Below, in pieces: positions 15,353-27,036 of a stretch of DNA of 64,000 nucleotides. Each line of letters starts with the position of its first letter. Position 1 is the stretch's first letter. The DNA is from JAFAGX01 sp035624215. Lineage in GTDB: Bacteria > Acidobacteriota > Terriglobia > Terriglobales > Acidobacteriaceae. The DNA lies in the NCBI GenBank assembly GCA_035624215.1, contig DASPRY010000053.1:19772-83771 (forward strand), given 5' to 3'. The notes under the pieces are model-generated. The model did no database searches and had not been told where the DNA came from. It saw only the letters and a list, made by a program, of their open reading frames with translations. A program made the translations under genes and the position numbers.

Positions 15353-18082
15353 TCATCGTACCTGAGCTGTGGGCCGCAGTGCCTCCCACATGGCAACAAC
15401 TTGGGCCCTCAATTCTTCTGTGAGCTTCTCGTACGCGCATTCTGAGGCTTTCGACTCAGGCGGCGGCCAAATCGGATCGCCAAATCTGATCTGCAACGGC
15501 GCAAATTTCTGAAAGCGCTTTCCGCGCGGCCATGTCTCGTAGAACCCCTCGATTGCCACCGGAACCATCGGCACCTGATTATGAATAGAAAGAATGGCCG
15601 CGCCCTTCTTGAATTTCTTGGGCAAGCCATCGATGGAGCGCTCGCCTTCCGGGTAAAGAATCAACACTCGTCCATGCCGCAAACCGAAGGTCCCGGCGCG
15701 CATGGCAGGAATGAGGTTCACGTCCGGATCCACCAGCATGATGCGCAGCCATCGGGCCAACACGCGCAACAGCCCGGTTCCGAAATGTTCGCTGGTGCCA
15801 ACGAAGAAGATGTCCCGGAATACGGGCCACGGCAAAACGCTGCTCATGATTACGCCATCGATGTAGCTCTGATGGTTGGAGCAGATGAGGAAAGGGCCGG
15901 CTGGAGGAAGTTTCTCCAGACCACTGACGCGAAGATGAAAACGGTCGTATGCGAAGAGTGCGACCATGCGCGTGACCACATACCAGAATGCCTCATCAAT
16001 TCGTCGTGAGCTGGCGAGTGCCAGCACTTCCGGATCAGTGGGTAACTCCTCAAGCACATTTTTCCAACCGACGAACGGTCGCGGAGTCATGGCGGGTTCA
16101 CTCTCACGGACTAAATCAACCAGCTCGCGCACACTGTAGACTTCCGCCAGGCGGGATTCTTCAACCTTAGCGCCCAGCTCCTGCTCCAAGGCGGCGAGAA
16201 GTTCCACTCGCTGCATGGAGTCCAGACCGAGATCGAGTTCCAGATTGTCTGAAGGGCGGATGGATCGAGGTTTGATGCGGGAAGCCTGACGAATCACCGC
16301 AATCGCGCGTTGCGTCTCGGGTTCGTCGAGCCACGCTGAATCTTCGCTGCTCAATGGCTTTTCAGCTACGAGGGTTTCCTCAGCTTTTCCGGCTTGCTTT
16401 TCTTTTACGCGCCGCTCTATTTCGAACCGTTTCAGCTTGCGCGTGGTCGTGCGCGGCAGGCTCGCCTGCCATATTTCGTAGCTGCCGATTCGCTTCGTGG
16501 ACGGAAGTTGCGCTGAGAGCCCTTCAATATCGAAACGGATGACCTCCGTAACGTTCACGATTTTTCGCTGCCGGAGTACGTCGAAGTTGGGAACGATCAC
16601 TGCGTGCAGACGATCCGATGTAGGATCGCCGGGCCGAGCTGCGAGACCCAAAACGCAGATTTCCTGGATGTAAGGCGATTTCAGGTAGTGCGCTTCCACT
16701 TCTTCGGGGTAGATATTCTTTCCATTGCTGAGGACGATCACCTCTTTTGTGCGTCCGGTAATAAAGAGGTTTCCGCCGGCATCGAAGTAGCCAAGATCGC
16801 CGGTGTGCAGCCAGCCGTCTCGCAACACCTCAGAGGTGGCTTCCGGGCGGTTCCAGTAACCTTTCATTACCAGGGCTCCGCGGATCGCGATCTCGCCAAC
16901 CGGCTGCGGAATCCCCTCTGCGGACTTCGGCTGGAGTATCTTGCCCTGCACACCCCGAAGCGGGGGCCCGACAGAGCCGATCACGTTGTTCTCGGGCGGG
17001 GTAGCGAACGCGCCGCCAGCAGTTTCCGTCAGGCCGTAAGCTTGGAGAATGTCGATTCCCAGCGCATAGAAGTCGCGTGCGATTCCGGGATCGAAGCGGG
17101 AACCGCCGGTGACCAGATAGCGCATGTTATGACCGAACAGCTGGTGGATCTTGCGAAAAAAGAGCTTTCCAGAATTCCAGCCAAGCTTGCGGCACAGGTG
17201 TGTGAGAGCCATCAATGAGCGGACCGCGAGTTTTGCCAGCTTGCCGCGCTGAGAAACTTCTTTGAAGATTCGTTCATGAATCAGGTAGAAGAATTGCGGG
17301 ACGACCGCAAGCGCCGTGATATTCCTTTCAGCCAGGGCGCGGAGCAATTCGGTTGTGTTCAGCGTCTCGAGATAAACGATGCGCGATCCTTTGACCAGCG
17401 GCAGCAGCAGATTGGCCATTTGTGAAAGCACGTGAAAGAGAGGAAGTACGCCTAGCAATGCATCTTCTGGGCCGATGTGCGCCCAGCCGAAAACCGCTTC
17501 CACTTCCCCCATCAGGTTGCCGTGCGTAAGCATGACCCCCTTGGGATCGGCAGTTGTGCCGGAGGTGTAGAGCAGGGAGGCGAGGTCATCGTCCGCTAAG
17601 GAAGCCGGAACGAAATCTCGCGGACCTGCAGCAAAGATCCTGTTGAGATCAGCTTGTGTAGCGTGAGCGCTGCTGGGGCTCAGCGCATCCATTCGCACGA
17701 TGCATATGGCCGGTTCTAAGGCCGATTGGCCGATGACTGCCAGGTGCTTCTCATCGCAAAACAGCAGCGAGCTCCCACTGTCGTTTAGCAGCTTCGCAAT
17801 TTGTGCGGCATGCAATGCGGTGTCGAGCGGAACGGCCACACATCCGGCAGCGATAATGCCTAGGTAGATTGCGACCCAGCGTGGGTGGTTGTCGGCCAAA
17901 ATCGCAACTCGTGCCCCACGCTCGAGCTTTTGTCTCCGGAGCCAGGCGCCAATCGATTCCGCCATGTGGCGCAGCTCCGCGTAGGTGTAACTCTCTACCT
18001 CATCGCGATGTTGGATTTCCACTGCGATGTTATCGGGCCATCGGAGGGTGCAGTCGCGAAATAGATCGTAGAAGGTCGACAT
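15353..18082 (-). CDS. AMP-ligase / acyl carrier / PlsC acyltransferase fusion
   Basis: A protein of about 909 residues with three modules. (1) An adenylate-forming ligase with SLLYTSGTTADPKGVMLTHG near the start, the YGLTETAGG motif, GWLHTGDLGYFDAGGNLFIT and GRTKEVIVLSNGKNIYPEEV. (2) A carrier domain with LDLGLDSMQRVELLAALEQE, whose Ser in GLDS is the phosphopantetheine site. (3) A PlsC-type acyltransferase with the NHQSYID (Hx4D) motif and LYPEGERS. It is likely to activate a fatty acid, hold it on the built-in carrier and transfer it to a lysophospholipid or glycerol-phosphate acceptor. E. coli Aas has the opposite domain order and no carrier. The start MSTFYDLFRDC (18082) fits the ligase N-terminus; in-frame codons upstream reach 18142. 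Confidence 0.88.
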   Translation of the reverse strand: MSTFYDLFRDCTLRWPDNIAVEIQHRDEVESYTYAELRHMAESIGAWLRRQKLERGARVAILADNHPRWVAIYLGIIAAGCVAVPLDTALHAAQIAKLLNDSGSSLLFCDEKHLAVIGQSALEPAICIVRMDALSPSSAHATQADLNRIFAAGPRDFVPASLADDDLASLLYTSGTTADPKGVMLTHGNLMGEVEAVFGWAHIGPEDALLGVLPLFHVLSQMANLLLPLVKGSRIVYLETLNTTELLRALAERNITALAVVPQFFYLIHERIFKEVSQRGKLAKLAVRSLMALTHLCRKLGWNSGKLFFRKIHQLFGHNMRYLVTGGSRFDPGIARDFYALGIDILQAYGLTETAGGAFATPPENNVIGSVGPPLRGVQGKILQPKSAEGIPQPVGEIAIRGALVMKGYWNRPEATSEVLRDGWLHTGDLGYFDAGGNLFITGRTKEVIVLSNGKNIYPEEVEAHYLKSPYIQEICVLGLAARPGDPTSDRLHAVIVPNFDVLRQRKIVNVTEVIRFDIEGLSAQLPSTKRIGSYEIWQASLPRTTTRKLKRFEIERRVKEKQAGKAEETLVAEKPLSSEDSAWLDEPETQRAIAVIRQASRIKPRSIRPSDNLELDLGLDSMQRVELLAALEQELGAKVEESRLAEVYSVRELVDLVRESEPAMTPRPFVGWKNVLEELPTDPEVLALASSRRIDEAFWYVVTRMVALFAYDRFHLRVSGLEKLPPAGPFLICSNHQSYIDGVIMSSVLPWPVFRDIFFVGTSEHFGTGLLRVLARWLRIMLVDPDVNLIPAMRAGTFGLRHGRVLILYPEGERSIDGLPKKFKKGAAILSIHNQVPMVPVAIEGFYETWPRGKRFQKFAPLQIRFGDPIWPPPESKASECAYEKLTEELRAQVVAMWEALRPTAQVR

Positions 18083-18204
18083 TGGCCAGCGGGAAATCTT
18101 ACATGATGGGTCGTTCCCGCGACGTACCTCGTTGCCAGGCATCTAATATGCTAGGCTCTTAGACATACCGGGCCGGTCTGCCCGCCCGCCGAAGGATCCA
18201 GGAC

Positions 18205-21183
<2,979 letters not shown>

Positions 21184-21215
21184 TTCATCTAGGCTTCTAT
21201 GCCTTTCCTGAAATC

Positions 21216-21237
21216 AGCCGCAATTTTGCGGTTTATT
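21216..21237 (+). terminator. Probable rho-independent terminator of secA
   Basis: 33 bp after the secA stop, AGCCGCA (21216-21222) pairs with TGCGGTT (21227-21233; one G-T pair) around an ATTT loop. The T-rich TTTATT overlaps the end of the stem. The stem is short but GC-rich, and the position directly after a long monocistronic gene supports the call. Confidence 0.5.
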
Positions 21238-21327
21238 GGCATCGTCCAAATTACTCGACCACAAAAAGCGCTTAATGATCCATTGTCCCGACCGCGAGAG
21301 TGCTAGCTGTTTCTGTTCGCATGGGCT

Positions 21328-22008
21328 ATGATCTGGGCCTTGCTTCTGGCTACAAAACCCGCAGCGCTCTTGTGTCTGCTCTCAGTACTCGTGGCGCCGC
21401 TGAGCGCGTCGGATAGTAACAACTCGTCCCTTTCAACCAGCCCACAGGTTGGCTTCTCTGCCGATGACTTCGACTGGCGCCAAATGGTTCCGTATCTTTC
21501 AGTGGCTGCGGCTTTGCCCGGAGAGCAAGGCATCAAGGCGATACTGGAAAATTCCAGGGTACTTCGCGTCTATGTGGCAAACGACGTTCGCACGGAGTGT
21601 GCGCGGAATAAGGCCCAATGTCCTGGCGAAAGCTCGATGTATGGGGAAGTCACAAGAAGAATTGACGAGATCGTGCAGGAAGAGATTTTTCGTAAGAACA
21701 AATCGGCAATTGTCGACCATCCACTGACACGCCGCCCGTTTCCTTTCTCTGAGATTGCGGTCGTCAAGAGCGAAAAGCGGCAAGACGCATACCTCATCCT
21801 TGCGCTAGCTGACCGCAGCTACACGGCGGCGCAGGTGGAAGCGAAATATGGCGCGCCGTATGACACGGACATTTTCCAGTGGTACAGCGTTTTCAAATAC
21901 CGGCTGGACAGCGCACGTTACAGCAGCAAGGCCGTTTTCGAGGTCGATCCGGTGGATGGCGCGGTGATGAAGGTCGCGATCAGTTTGAAATCGAAGAAAC
22001 GCCGCTAA
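21328..22008 (+). CDS. Secreted hypothetical protein
   Basis: A 226-residue protein with an N-terminal signal peptide (ALLCLLSVLVAPLSASD). The mature region contains FDWRQMVPYLSVAAALPGEQ, a Cys-containing stretch TECARNKAQCPGESSMY that could form a disulfide, and a basic C-terminus KVAISLKSKKRR. A central LILALADRSYTAAQVEAKYG followed by APYDTDIFQWYSVFKYRL may be a small alpha/beta domain. I do not recognise the family. Probably periplasmic, with no membrane anchor apart from the signal. It is monocistronic and convergent with the WxPGYW-repeat gene 35 bp downstream. Confidence 0.6.
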   Translation: MIWALLLATKPAALLCLLSVLVAPLSASDSNNSSLSTSPQVGFSADDFDWRQMVPYLSVAAALPGEQGIKAILENSRVLRVYVANDVRTECARNKAQCPGESSMYGEVTRRIDEIVQEEIFRKNKSAIVDHPLTRRPFPFSEIAVVKSEKRQDAYLILALADRSYTAAQVEAKYGAPYDTDIFQWYSVFKYRLDSARYSSKAVFEVDPVDGAVMKVAISLKSKKRR

Positions 22009-22043
22009 CCCATTTCTGATCCCGGAGCATTCTTCCGGCCAGC

Positions 22044-23189
22044 TTATCGGAACTGCCCGCGGTGAGGCTCTTCGGTGCGCGGCTCGGATGGCGAATGCGG
22101 CGCAGGTTGTGGGCGAGGCGCTTCCTGGGGGCGTGCTTCATTCTCGCGGGGATACGCACTACCTGGATGCGGTGCTGTTTCCGTCCGAGGAACAGTCTCT
22201 GCCGGGGGTTGGGTCCCACGTGACGGGATTGTCGGCTCATAGGAACTTGGTGGACGAGGAAGGTTCGGTCGAGGGGCACCTTCTGCACCGTTTCCGGTGA
22301 CTCCTCTTCCGGGAGTTTCTCCGTTTAAAGTAGTCGGAGGACGGGGTACATCGTTGCGGGGCATCGGATTGTTGCCCGCCACTCCCGTTTGTGTGTTGCT
22401 TCCTGGACGCGGGACGTTGTTACCGCCCAAAACTGGACGCTTCTCAGGCGCCTTGTACGGTGCTCCCGCGCGGCTGGCTGCGATCACGCCGCGTCCGCTG
22501 AGCTCACCGGGCTTCGCTGTGGCTGCGATGGGTGGACGCCCTTGGTTGACCGAAGCGCGCAGCTGCGGATTCGTCTTGGCGGCAGCCTCATGTTGAAGCT
22601 GCGCTGGCGTGGGGTCGATGTGTGTCTCTCTCGCCGCGGCTTCCTGCTCCGCAGTTGGGGTGGCAACAATTCCACCTGGGCCACCGTTGTAGCTGACTCG
22701 ATTAATGGTGGTTGTGTTGTTGTTGATCACCGTGGTGTTATAAACATTGCGAACATTGACCACATTCACATTATTGACGGTCTGGTTGTAGTAGAAATGG
22801 TTTTCTCTCCAGTAGCCGCCGTAGTAGCCCGTTCCCGTATAGCCATAACCGTAGGGGATGCCGCCGTAGAAGCCGACAACCGGTCCCCAATATCCGGGAT
22901 GCCAGTAGTACAAGCCTCCGCCATAAGCCCAGTATCCGGGCGTCCACAAATAACCTGGTTGAGGCGCCAGCACCCAGGTTCCCGGTACCCAGTAATAGCC
23001 GTATGGTCCCCACGCCCAGTATCCTGGAGTCCAAATGTAGCCTTCGGCAGGACAGAGAGGCTGCGCGTAGACAGGCAGCGCAGGCGGCCCGAAATTCACA
23101 GAGATAAACACACCTGCGGAAGCGGCGCCGGACATGGCTAAAAGAACAACAGCAAGTAATAGCTGTCGAAGCGAGCGATTAATCTTCAT
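22044..23189 (-). CDS. Secreted WxPGYW-repeat protein with Asn-rich linker and Pro-rich tail
   Basis: A 381-residue exported protein with signal peptide LRQLLLAVVLLAMSGAASAG. Residues from about 50 to 110 hold five aromatic repeats (YIWTPGYWAWG, YYWVPGTWVL, YLWTPGYWAYG, LYYWHPGYWGP and a YxGGYW variant), the YXWxPGYW/BcpO-type repeat. A Gly/Tyr run and an Asn-rich stretch (NQTVNNVNVVNVRNVYN) follow. From about residue 180 onwards the protein is Pro/Ala/Thr/Arg-rich and probably unstructured, carrying repeated RPxxPRP-like units. Repeat proteins of this kind are common in Proteobacteria and Acidobacteria envelopes; their function is unproven. Downstream of murA on the same strand. Confidence 0.8.
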   Translation of the reverse strand: MKINRSLRQLLLAVVLLAMSGAASAGVFISVNFGPPALPVYAQPLCPAEGYIWTPGYWAWGPYGYYWVPGTWVLAPQPGYLWTPGYWAYGGGLYYWHPGYWGPVVGFYGGIPYGYGYTGTGYYGGYWRENHFYYNQTVNNVNVVNVRNVYNTTVINNNTTTINRVSYNGGPGGIVATPTAEQEAAARETHIDPTPAQLQHEAAAKTNPQLRASVNQGRPPIAATAKPGELSGRGVIAASRAGAPYKAPEKRPVLGGNNVPRPGSNTQTGVAGNNPMPRNDVPRPPTTLNGETPGRGVTGNGAEGAPRPNLPRPPSSYEPTIPSRGTQPPAETVPRTETAPHPGSAYPRENEARPQEAPRPQPAPHSPSEPRTEEPHRGQFR

Positions 23190-23344
23190 GTCAATTCCAG
23201 GTTCTCACTCATACAAACGCGCTCGGCGGGAATATGTTGCGGCACCCGAAAGTGCCTGGCACGGCTGGACTTCCAAGCATCGCTTGGCTGCTGAGCCGCG
23301 GAAGGTGCCGCAGGACACGCTCAAATCACAACGAAAAACCCGGA

Positions 23345-24649
23345 TCAACCGCGAGCCGCGGGAGCTACCGCCTTCTTGGGGAGAATTTCTCCGATGCGAC
23401 GGATTTGTGCTCCGATGCCGCGCAGTTTCTCTTCAATGTTTTCGTAGCCGCGATCGATGTGGTACACGCGGTCGATGATGGTCTCGCCATCGGCAATAAG
23501 GGCGGCGAGGACCAGCGATGCTGAAGCGCGCAGGTCGGAAGCCAGGACCGCTGCAGAACTCAACGGGGTCTTGCCGCGAACGATGGCACGTCTGCCTTCG
23601 ATTTTAATATTCGCGCCCATCCGCACCAGTTCCAGCGCGTGCATAAAACGGTTTTCGAAAATGTTCTCGGTGACGATCGAAGTGCCCTCCGCCTGGGTAG
23701 CAAGCGCCATATACTGTGCCTGCACGTCGGTCGGAAAGCCGGGATACTCTTCGGTGATCATGTCGGAGGCGTGAAGAGGGTTGTCGCCCATCACGCGCAC
23801 CGAGTCGTTGCTGACAGCCGTCTTCACTCCGACTTCTCCGAGTTTCTGCAAAACAGTGCCGACGTGATCGGGGTCGCAGCCGGCGACATGGAGATCCCCG
23901 CCGCTGATTGCTCCAGCAATTACAAATGTTGCAGCTTCGATGCGGTCTGGAATAATGCGATGTTTGGCACCGTGCAGCTTGTCCACGCCCTTGATATGGA
24001 TGGTTGCCGAGCCTGCGCCTTCAATGCGGGCACCCATCTTGTTGAGCAAAGCAGCAAGGTCGGCGACTTCGGGCTCGCGGGCGCAGTTGAGCATCAGGGT
24101 TTCCCCTTCCGCGAGGGTGGCAGCCATCAGCAGGTCTTCCGTGCCAGTCACGGTAATCTTGTCAAAGACAATTTCAGCGCCTCTCAAGCGTTTAGCGCTG
24201 GCCTCGACGTAGCCGTGTTCCTGCTTGATGGTCGCGCCGAGACGCTCGAGCCCTTTGATGTGAAGATCGATTGGACGAGCCCCGATAGCACATCCGCCGG
24301 GCAAAGAAACGCGAGCGCGTCCGCAACGCGCCACCAGCGGCCCCAGAACCAGGGTAGAGGCTCGCATGGTTTTCACCAGGTCATAAGAAGCCTCGGGCGA
24401 AGCGAGTTCGCGGCACGAAATTGTGGTTCGATGTTGGGCCCGTCCGTAGCCGAGCTCAACCTCAGCCCCCATAGCTGCCAGCAACTTGCGCGTAGTCTCG
24501 ATATCGCGCACCTGCGGTATGTTTTCGAGGATAACCGGTTCATCGGTAAGTAAGGCGGCAGCCATCGCAGGCAGAGCTGCATTCTTGGCTCCGCTGACAC
24601 GTACGGTTCCCAGCAATGGAGCTCCGCCCCGGATTACGAATTTGTCCAT
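23345..24649 (-). CDS. murA: MurA, UDP-GlcNAc 1-carboxyvinyltransferase
   Basis: The first committed enzyme of peptidoglycan synthesis, transferring enolpyruvate from PEP to UDP-GlcNAc. It is 434 residues from ATG 24649 (MDKFVIRGGAPLLGTVRVSG). That is the normal MurA start; an extra 15-codon upstream reading is not family-like. Landmarks are SGAKNAALPAMAAALL with the catalytic lysine, the fosfomycin-target cysteine in LPGGCAIGARPIDLHIKGLE, and GVDKLHGAKHRIIPDRIEA followed by the conserved EEYPGFPTDVQAQYMAL. Because the Cys is present rather than Asp, fosfomycin sensitivity is expected at the target level. murQ lies just upstream on the same strand, so synthesis and recycling steps are neighbours. 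Confidence 0.97.
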   Translation of the reverse strand: MDKFVIRGGAPLLGTVRVSGAKNAALPAMAAALLTDEPVILENIPQVRDIETTRKLLAAMGAEVELGYGRAQHRTTISCRELASPEASYDLVKTMRASTLVLGPLVARCGRARVSLPGGCAIGARPIDLHIKGLERLGATIKQEHGYVEASAKRLRGAEIVFDKITVTGTEDLLMAATLAEGETLMLNCAREPEVADLAALLNKMGARIEGAGSATIHIKGVDKLHGAKHRIIPDRIEAATFVIAGAISGGDLHVAGCDPDHVGTVLQKLGEVGVKTAVSNDSVRVMGDNPLHASDMITEEYPGFPTDVQAQYMALATQAEGTSIVTENIFENRFMHALELVRMGANIKIEGRRAIVRGKTPLSSAAVLASDLRASASLVLAALIADGETIIDRVYHIDRGYENIEEKLRGIGAQIRRIGEILPKKAVAPAARG

Positions 24650-24834
24650 ACCAACTTTATTCCCTGGGACAACGTCGAACAGCGCAAGCCCCATGGATCA
24701 CGTCCAGTCTGTGGCGCTTTTCTATTGTAGCGGGGAAAAAGTTGCCGGTAATCAAAGTGTGTTAATCGGAAGGGCACGACCGCTCGGAATGGAACTCAAG
24801 CTGCTTTGATCGGGCCGTCTAAGGAGGGTCTGTA

Positions 24835-25758
24835 TTACATGGACCGAGCCAGCGCAATAGCGCGACGGACATTGCGCCTGGCAGCGGTTAGACTCCGAGC
24901 GGCCTCAGCACGACTAACTCCGGTCTGCAGCATGACTAAGGCGACGGGAACACTGTTTCCCGCGGACTTCAGGGCTCGCCTGGCCGTCGTCCGATCGGTA
25001 CCTGTGGCAAGCTGCAGAATCATGATGCCGCGCTCCCGTAGCTTTTCGTTCTTAACACGGACATTGACCATCAGGTTGCCATAAATGCAACCGAGACGCG
25101 CCATCGCTCCAGTGGAAAGCATATTTAGCACCATTTTCTGTGCAGTGCCGGCCTTCATGCGGCTGGATCCAGCGACAACTTCGGAGCCAACTTCGATCAC
25201 GACGGCGAGATGCGCCGCCCGCGCCAGCGCCGAATGTGGGTTGCAGGTTACCGCAACCGTTTTGGCGCCCTTGCGTCGAGCATACTCGATGGCGGCGATG
25301 GTGAAGGGGGTGCGGCCACTGGCGGCGATTCCGACCACCACATCGTTTTTGCCGGGCTTCTTCTTAGCGATTTCGCGTTGGCCCAACCGACCGGAGTCCT
25401 CACTCTCCTCGACGGCGCCCAGCAGGGCCTTGGCGCCTCCGGCGATTACAAACTGTACGGTTCTCGGATCGGTGTTGAAAGTTGGCGGGCACTCGGCGGC
25501 ATCGAGTGCGGCAATGCGGCCGCTGGTTCCAGCCCCCACATAGATGAGTCGCCCACCGCGTTTTAGAGCTGCCTCTACCAGGTCGATGGCTTTTGCGATC
25601 TGTGGCAGGACCCGCTTGACGGCTACCGCCGCTTTAGCGTCTTCGTTATTGATTATGCGTGCGATCTCGATCGAAGATTTGACGTCCAGATGACGTGAAG
25701 CTGGATTGCTTTGCTCGGTGAGCAAGCGGCTCAAGTTCTTCGCATCGGCACCCTTCAC
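24835..25758 (-). CDS. murQ: MurQ, N-acetylmuramic acid 6-phosphate etherase
   Basis: MurQ cleaves the lactyl ether of MurNAc-6-phosphate to GlcNAc-6-P during wall recycling. A GTG at 25758 overlaps the upstream stop as TAGTG and gives 307 residues, the family length. The longer upstream reading only translates the neighbour. Family marks are LLTEQSNPASRHLD, the SIS-domain phosphosugar loop YVGAGTSGRIAALDAAECPP, TFNTDPRTVQFVIAGG, VVGIAASGRTPFTIAA, EVVAGSSRMKAGTAQKMVLN and the C-terminal GVSRAEAARSLTAA. Overlap with the serine hydrolase gene implies translational coupling. Confidence 0.95.
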   Translation of the reverse strand: MKGADAKNLSRLLTEQSNPASRHLDVKSSIEIARIINNEDAKAAVAVKRVLPQIAKAIDLVEAALKRGGRLIYVGAGTSGRIAALDAAECPPTFNTDPRTVQFVIAGGAKALLGAVEESEDSGRLGQREIAKKKPGKNDVVVGIAASGRTPFTIAAIEYARRKGAKTVAVTCNPHSALARAAHLAVVIEVGSEVVAGSSRMKAGTAQKMVLNMLSTGAMARLGCIYGNLMVNVRVKNEKLRERGIMILQLATGTDRTTARRALKSAGNSVPVALVMLQTGVSRAEAARSLTAARRNVRRAIALARSM

Positions 25759-26882
25759 TAGCTTTTCTCCAGAGCTTCGACTACCGCATCGTGAAATGCA
25801 GGTCGTACCTGCTTGATGGCCTCGTTCCTGCAATCGGGCCAAGTCCGATTGGTCAGCAGAGTTACAGACATCTGACGCTGTGGATCGATCCAGAGCGAGG
25901 TTCCCGTGTATCCCAGATGCCCAAACGAGCTATCGGAAAAATGTTTGCCTGACTGCGACGGAGGTGAGGCAGTGTCCCATCCGAGTGCGCGAGAGGTTCC
26001 TGGAGGGGTAGATTCGCGGCGGGTGAAAAGCGACAAAGTTTCTGGACGAACAATCGGGCTGCCACCTTGCAGCATGGTATGAGCAAAGGTCGCCAAATCT
26101 TCCGCTGTGGAGAAAAGGCCGGCGTGCCCAGCAACCCCCTCCATGACACTGGCGTTTTCATCCTGGACCTCGCCTTGAATAATGCGCCGGCGAAAAGATT
26201 GATCGTCTGCGGTCGGCGGAACGGAAGCCCACCAATGCAGCGGAGGATCGAATGTTGTGTGCGCCATGCCCAAAGGCCCAAAGATTTCTTGGCGGCAAAA
26301 GTGGTCGAGGGCGTCTTGGGCAAGCCGCTCGAGCGCCACCCCCAAAATGATGAAACCAATATCGCTATACTCAGCGGCCGAGCCGGGATCATGTTTTAGC
26401 GGAGTCTGGAATGCCGCGGACAAAAGCGCATCGCGATCGCGCGCTTTCAGGAACAGTTTCTCGTAGGCGGGTAAGCCGGAAGAATGAGCCAGCAGCATGC
26501 GCATCGTGACCTGTCGACGCCGTTCCTCATCGCCTTTGAATTCCGGCACGATGGAGACTACAGGCGTGTCCAGGTCGAGCAAGCCCCGCTCGTAAAGAAT
26601 CATCGCCATGCTGGTGGTGGCAACGACTTTGGTAAGCGATGCGAGATCGAAAATGCTCGCGGTGGTGGCTTCTGGGGTGTCAGCTTCGTACAAGAAGTGA
26701 CCAAAAGCTTTCAGGCAAACCAGCGTTCCACGGTGCGTAACCGCCACAGACGCGGCCGGGAAAGCGCGTTCCGCAATCGATCGGGTCAGCAATTCAAAAG
26801 CTTGCGCGAAGACTGCGTCTTGGCCTTCATAAGCGACCGCTGGTGCTCGGGCCGGCTTGATGACTGGAGAGTTGTCCGCCAA
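25758..26882 (-). CDS. Beta-lactamase-fold serine hydrolase (class C / AmpH-like)
   Basis: A 374-residue penicillin-binding-protein-like serine hydrolase. The SxxK nucleophile motif is in FDLASLTKVVATTSMA, the second motif is Y-S-D in SAAEYSDIGFIILG, and the third-motif position is H-x-G in FGHLGYTGTSLWIDPQ. This fits esterases and peptidases of the class C family rather than true beta-lactamases. No clear signal peptide is seen at the chosen start, so it may be cytoplasmic, unlike AmpC. It is translationally coupled to murQ (TAGTG overlap), so a role in muropeptide or amino-sugar recycling is likely; this is inference from context. Confidence 0.88.
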   Translation of the reverse strand: MADNSPVIKPARAPAVAYEGQDAVFAQAFELLTRSIAERAFPAASVAVTHRGTLVCLKAFGHFLYEADTPEATTASIFDLASLTKVVATTSMAMILYERGLLDLDTPVVSIVPEFKGDEERRRQVTMRMLLAHSSGLPAYEKLFLKARDRDALLSAAFQTPLKHDPGSAAEYSDIGFIILGVALERLAQDALDHFCRQEIFGPLGMAHTTFDPPLHWWASVPPTADDQSFRRRIIQGEVQDENASVMEGVAGHAGLFSTAEDLATFAHTMLQGGSPIVRPETLSLFTRRESTPPGTSRALGWDTASPPSQSGKHFSDSSFGHLGYTGTSLWIDPQRQMSVTLLTNRTWPDCRNEAIKQVRPAFHDAVVEALEKS

Positions 26883-27036
26883 CGATGTAGTGTGTCCGAT
26901 GTTCGGGTTATAGCAAAAGATGCGGTAAGCGGTAAAGATTGCCCATGGTACCTGGAGGGTGTGGATGTGGTGCCTTACTCATGTGCTGTGTAAATGATGG
27001 TAAGTTTGCCTTCGGGGCAGAGAACGAACCGCGCCC

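Noticed and set aside
22389..23141. 250-residue open frame opposite the WxPGYW-repeat gene
   Set aside because: The repeats and signal peptide support the minus-strand gene; the plus reading is low-complexity shadow.
23639..24553. 304-residue open frame opposite murA
   Set aside because: Complete overlap with murA on the other strand and no recognisable domain.
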